Below are positions 58,630 to 59,821 of a stretch of DNA of 59,821 nt, one piece after another; the stretch's first letter is position 1, and every line of letters starts with the position of its first letter. The DNA comes from Chryseobacterium takakiae (lineage in GTDB: Bacteria > Bacteroidota > Bacteroidia > Flavobacteriales > Weeksellaceae). The stretch covers positions 1 through 59,821 of the forward strand of contig NZ_FQVO01000019.1 of the NCBI RefSeq assembly GCF_900129385.1, in the 5' to 3' direction. The notes beneath the pieces were generated by a model that saw only the letters and a program-made list of their open reading frames with translations, searched no databases and was not told the origin of the DNA. Position numbers and translations under genes: made by a program.

Positions 58630-58678
58630 ATCGGGTTTTTAATTTCTTTTCAATTTTGTATCAATAAAAATCAACAAT

Positions 58679-59686
58679 ATGAAATTAAAACAGGTACAAT
58701 TAGGAAACCAGGGACTTATTATCCCGAATATTGGGCTAGGATGCATGGGAATGACAGGATTTGGGGATGCCCACATGTACGGACCGGCAGATGAACAGGA
58801 GGCCATTGCAACCATTCACCGTTCTTTGGAACTGGGCGGAAATTTTCTGGACACGGCAGATCTTTACGGCCCTTTTAAAAACGAGCAGCTTATCGCAAAA
58901 GCTATTGAGGGTAATCGTGACCAGTTCATCATCGCTACCAAATTCGGTTGGGAAATTAATGACAATAACGAATTGACCTGGAAAATCAATGGAAGCAAAA
59001 ACTATGTAAAAAAATCTATTGAACGTTCGCTCAAAAATCTGAAAACCGACTACATCGACCTTTATTATATGCACCGTCTCGATAAAAATGTTCCGGTGGA
59101 AGAAACAGTAGGAGCGATGAGCGATCTGGTAAAAGAAGGTAAAATCGGTTACATCGGTCTGTCTGAAGTTTCTTCTGAAACGGTAAGAAAAGCACATGCT
59201 GTTCATTCGATCTCTGCAGTTCAAAGTGAATATTCCTTGTTTGAAAGAACCGTTGAAGAAAAGGGCGTGATTAAAACGCTGAATGAACTGGGAATCGGTT
59301 TTGTAGCCTATTCACCACTCGGAAGAGGATTTTTATCCGGAAACATCAAGACCATTGATGATTTGCCTGAAAATGATTTCCGAAGAGGAATCCCACGTTT
59401 CCAGGAACAGCATTTTCATAAAAATATCGAACTGGTGGAAGCCATTGAAAAGATGGCGAAAGAAAAAGGAATTACTTCTTCTCAACTGGCCCTTGCGTGG
59501 ATCATTAGCAAAGGAATTATTCCGATTCCGGGAACAAAACGCAGAAAATATCTGGAACAGAATATTGAAGCGGCAAATATTGAGCTGAGTGACTCTGAAA
59601 TTCAGCAATTGGAGAGTATTGTCCCGCTGGGAACGGATACGGGAGCGACGTATGATGAATTCGGGATGGGATTGTTGGATTATTGA
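58679..59686 (+). CDS. Aldo/keto reductase
   Basis: The 335-residue AKR has LGNQGLIIPNIGLGCMGMTG at the N-terminus. The catalytic tetrad is Asp and Tyr in FLDTADLYGPFKNE, Lys in IIATKFGW and His in YYMHRLD. The NADPH-binding C-terminal end is IPIPGTKRRKYLEQN. This pattern matches the AKR13/YajO-YakC type that reduces aldehydes and ketones with NADPH. It is monocistronic, with a direct repeat upstream and a terminator downstream. The substrate is not predictable. Confidence 0.93.
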   Translation: MKLKQVQLGNQGLIIPNIGLGCMGMTGFGDAHMYGPADEQEAIATIHRSLELGGNFLDTADLYGPFKNEQLIAKAIEGNRDQFIIATKFGWEINDNNELTWKINGSKNYVKKSIERSLKNLKTDYIDLYYMHRLDKNVPVEETVGAMSDLVKEGKIGYIGLSEVSSETVRKAHAVHSISAVQSEYSLFERTVEEKGVIKTLNELGIGFVAYSPLGRGFLSGNIKTIDDLPENDFRRGIPRFQEQHFHKNIELVEAIEKMAKEKGITSSQLALAWIISKGIIPIPGTKRRKYLEQNIEAANIELSDSEIQQLESIVPLGTDTGATYDEFGMGLLDY

Positions 59687-59728
59687 TATTTCGTTTCTAA
59701 GCGTTAAATCTTACATTAATAATTCAAA

Positions 59729-59766
59729 GAAGCCGTCTCATTTCACGAGTCGGCTTCATTTTTTGA
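59729..59766 (+). terminator. Terminator of the aldo/keto reductase gene
   Basis: GAAGCCG (59729-59735) pairs with CGGCTTC (59751-59757), with a further CTC/GAG pair inside, followed by ATTTTTTG. The window ends 64 bases later without another recognisable start; the last 55 bases are A+T-rich and hold no feature I can name. Confidence 0.82.
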
Positions 59767-59821
59767 TATTATTGTTATTCAAATTATTTTGGAAATTTTC
59801 TTTGCGATCATTGAAAATGGC

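Overview
The window is A+T-rich chromosomal DNA from a member of the Bacteroidota, most likely a Chryseobacterium-like flavobacterium (family Weeksellaceae). The evidence is type IX secretion (T9SS) C-terminal sorting domains, start regions without Shine-Dalgarno sequences, promoters of the form TTG-N19-22-TAnnTTTG, many small lipoproteins, and a complete phenylacetate (paa) pathway in the flavobacterial layout. There is no prophage, integron or CRISPR array. The only mobile element recognised is a REP-associated tyrosine transposase.

Layout. 1-8.4 kb: end of an HlyD-type adaptor gene, tRNA-Met, a thioredoxin-like protein, a T9SS cargo gene with a small membrane partner, then clpX, a HIT protein, greA, a degenerate Rieske-like lipoprotein, dtd and an FKBP isomerase. 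8.4-14.6 kb: two lipoproteins and two minus-strand operons of small membrane proteins with a COQ4-like protein, a metallophosphoesterase and an HTH_34-type regulator. Both operons start at the same palindrome, ACTTTG-N5-CAAAGT. 14.6-21 kb: a crotonase, a T9SS cargo gene behind a long structured leader, and a lipoprotein/SMUG2-type glycosylase/membrane-anchored helicase operon.

21-37.3 kb: the paa locus on the minus strand, in the order paaK-E-A-B-C-[T9SS protein]-D-G-H-[unknown]-I-J-Y-[RAYT]-Z. PaaK activates phenylacetate, PaaABCE with PaaD makes the epoxide, PaaG isomerises it to the oxepin, PaaZ opens the ring and oxidises the aldehyde, and PaaJ and PaaH with a hydratase complete beta-oxidation. 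PaaI and PaaY salvage CoA. No paaF or paaX is seen. A TetR-type palindrome overlaps the predicted paaK start of transcription, and a TetR gene lies about 9 kb away. Most gaps inside the paa operon hold an inverted-repeat element.

37.6-59.8 kb: M1 and M43 metallopeptidases, a NarL/NarX-type two-component operon, clpB, the TetR regulator, an EEP-fold hydrolase, a five-gene operon (DUF2589 protein, two unknown proteins, a subtilisin-like protease without signal peptide, and a small inhibitor-like protein), an SDR reductase, a repeat-rich 0.6-kb spacer, a DUF1573 protein divergent from an OmpR-type two-component pair, a GH92 mannosidase and an aldo/keto reductase.

The best candidates for undescribed biology are the protease/DUF2589 operon (48.2-51.9 kb), the helicase-SMUG2 operon (16.9-21.0 kb) and the structured leader at 15.6-15.8 kb. 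All functional statements come from reading motifs and context by eye; no database search was run.
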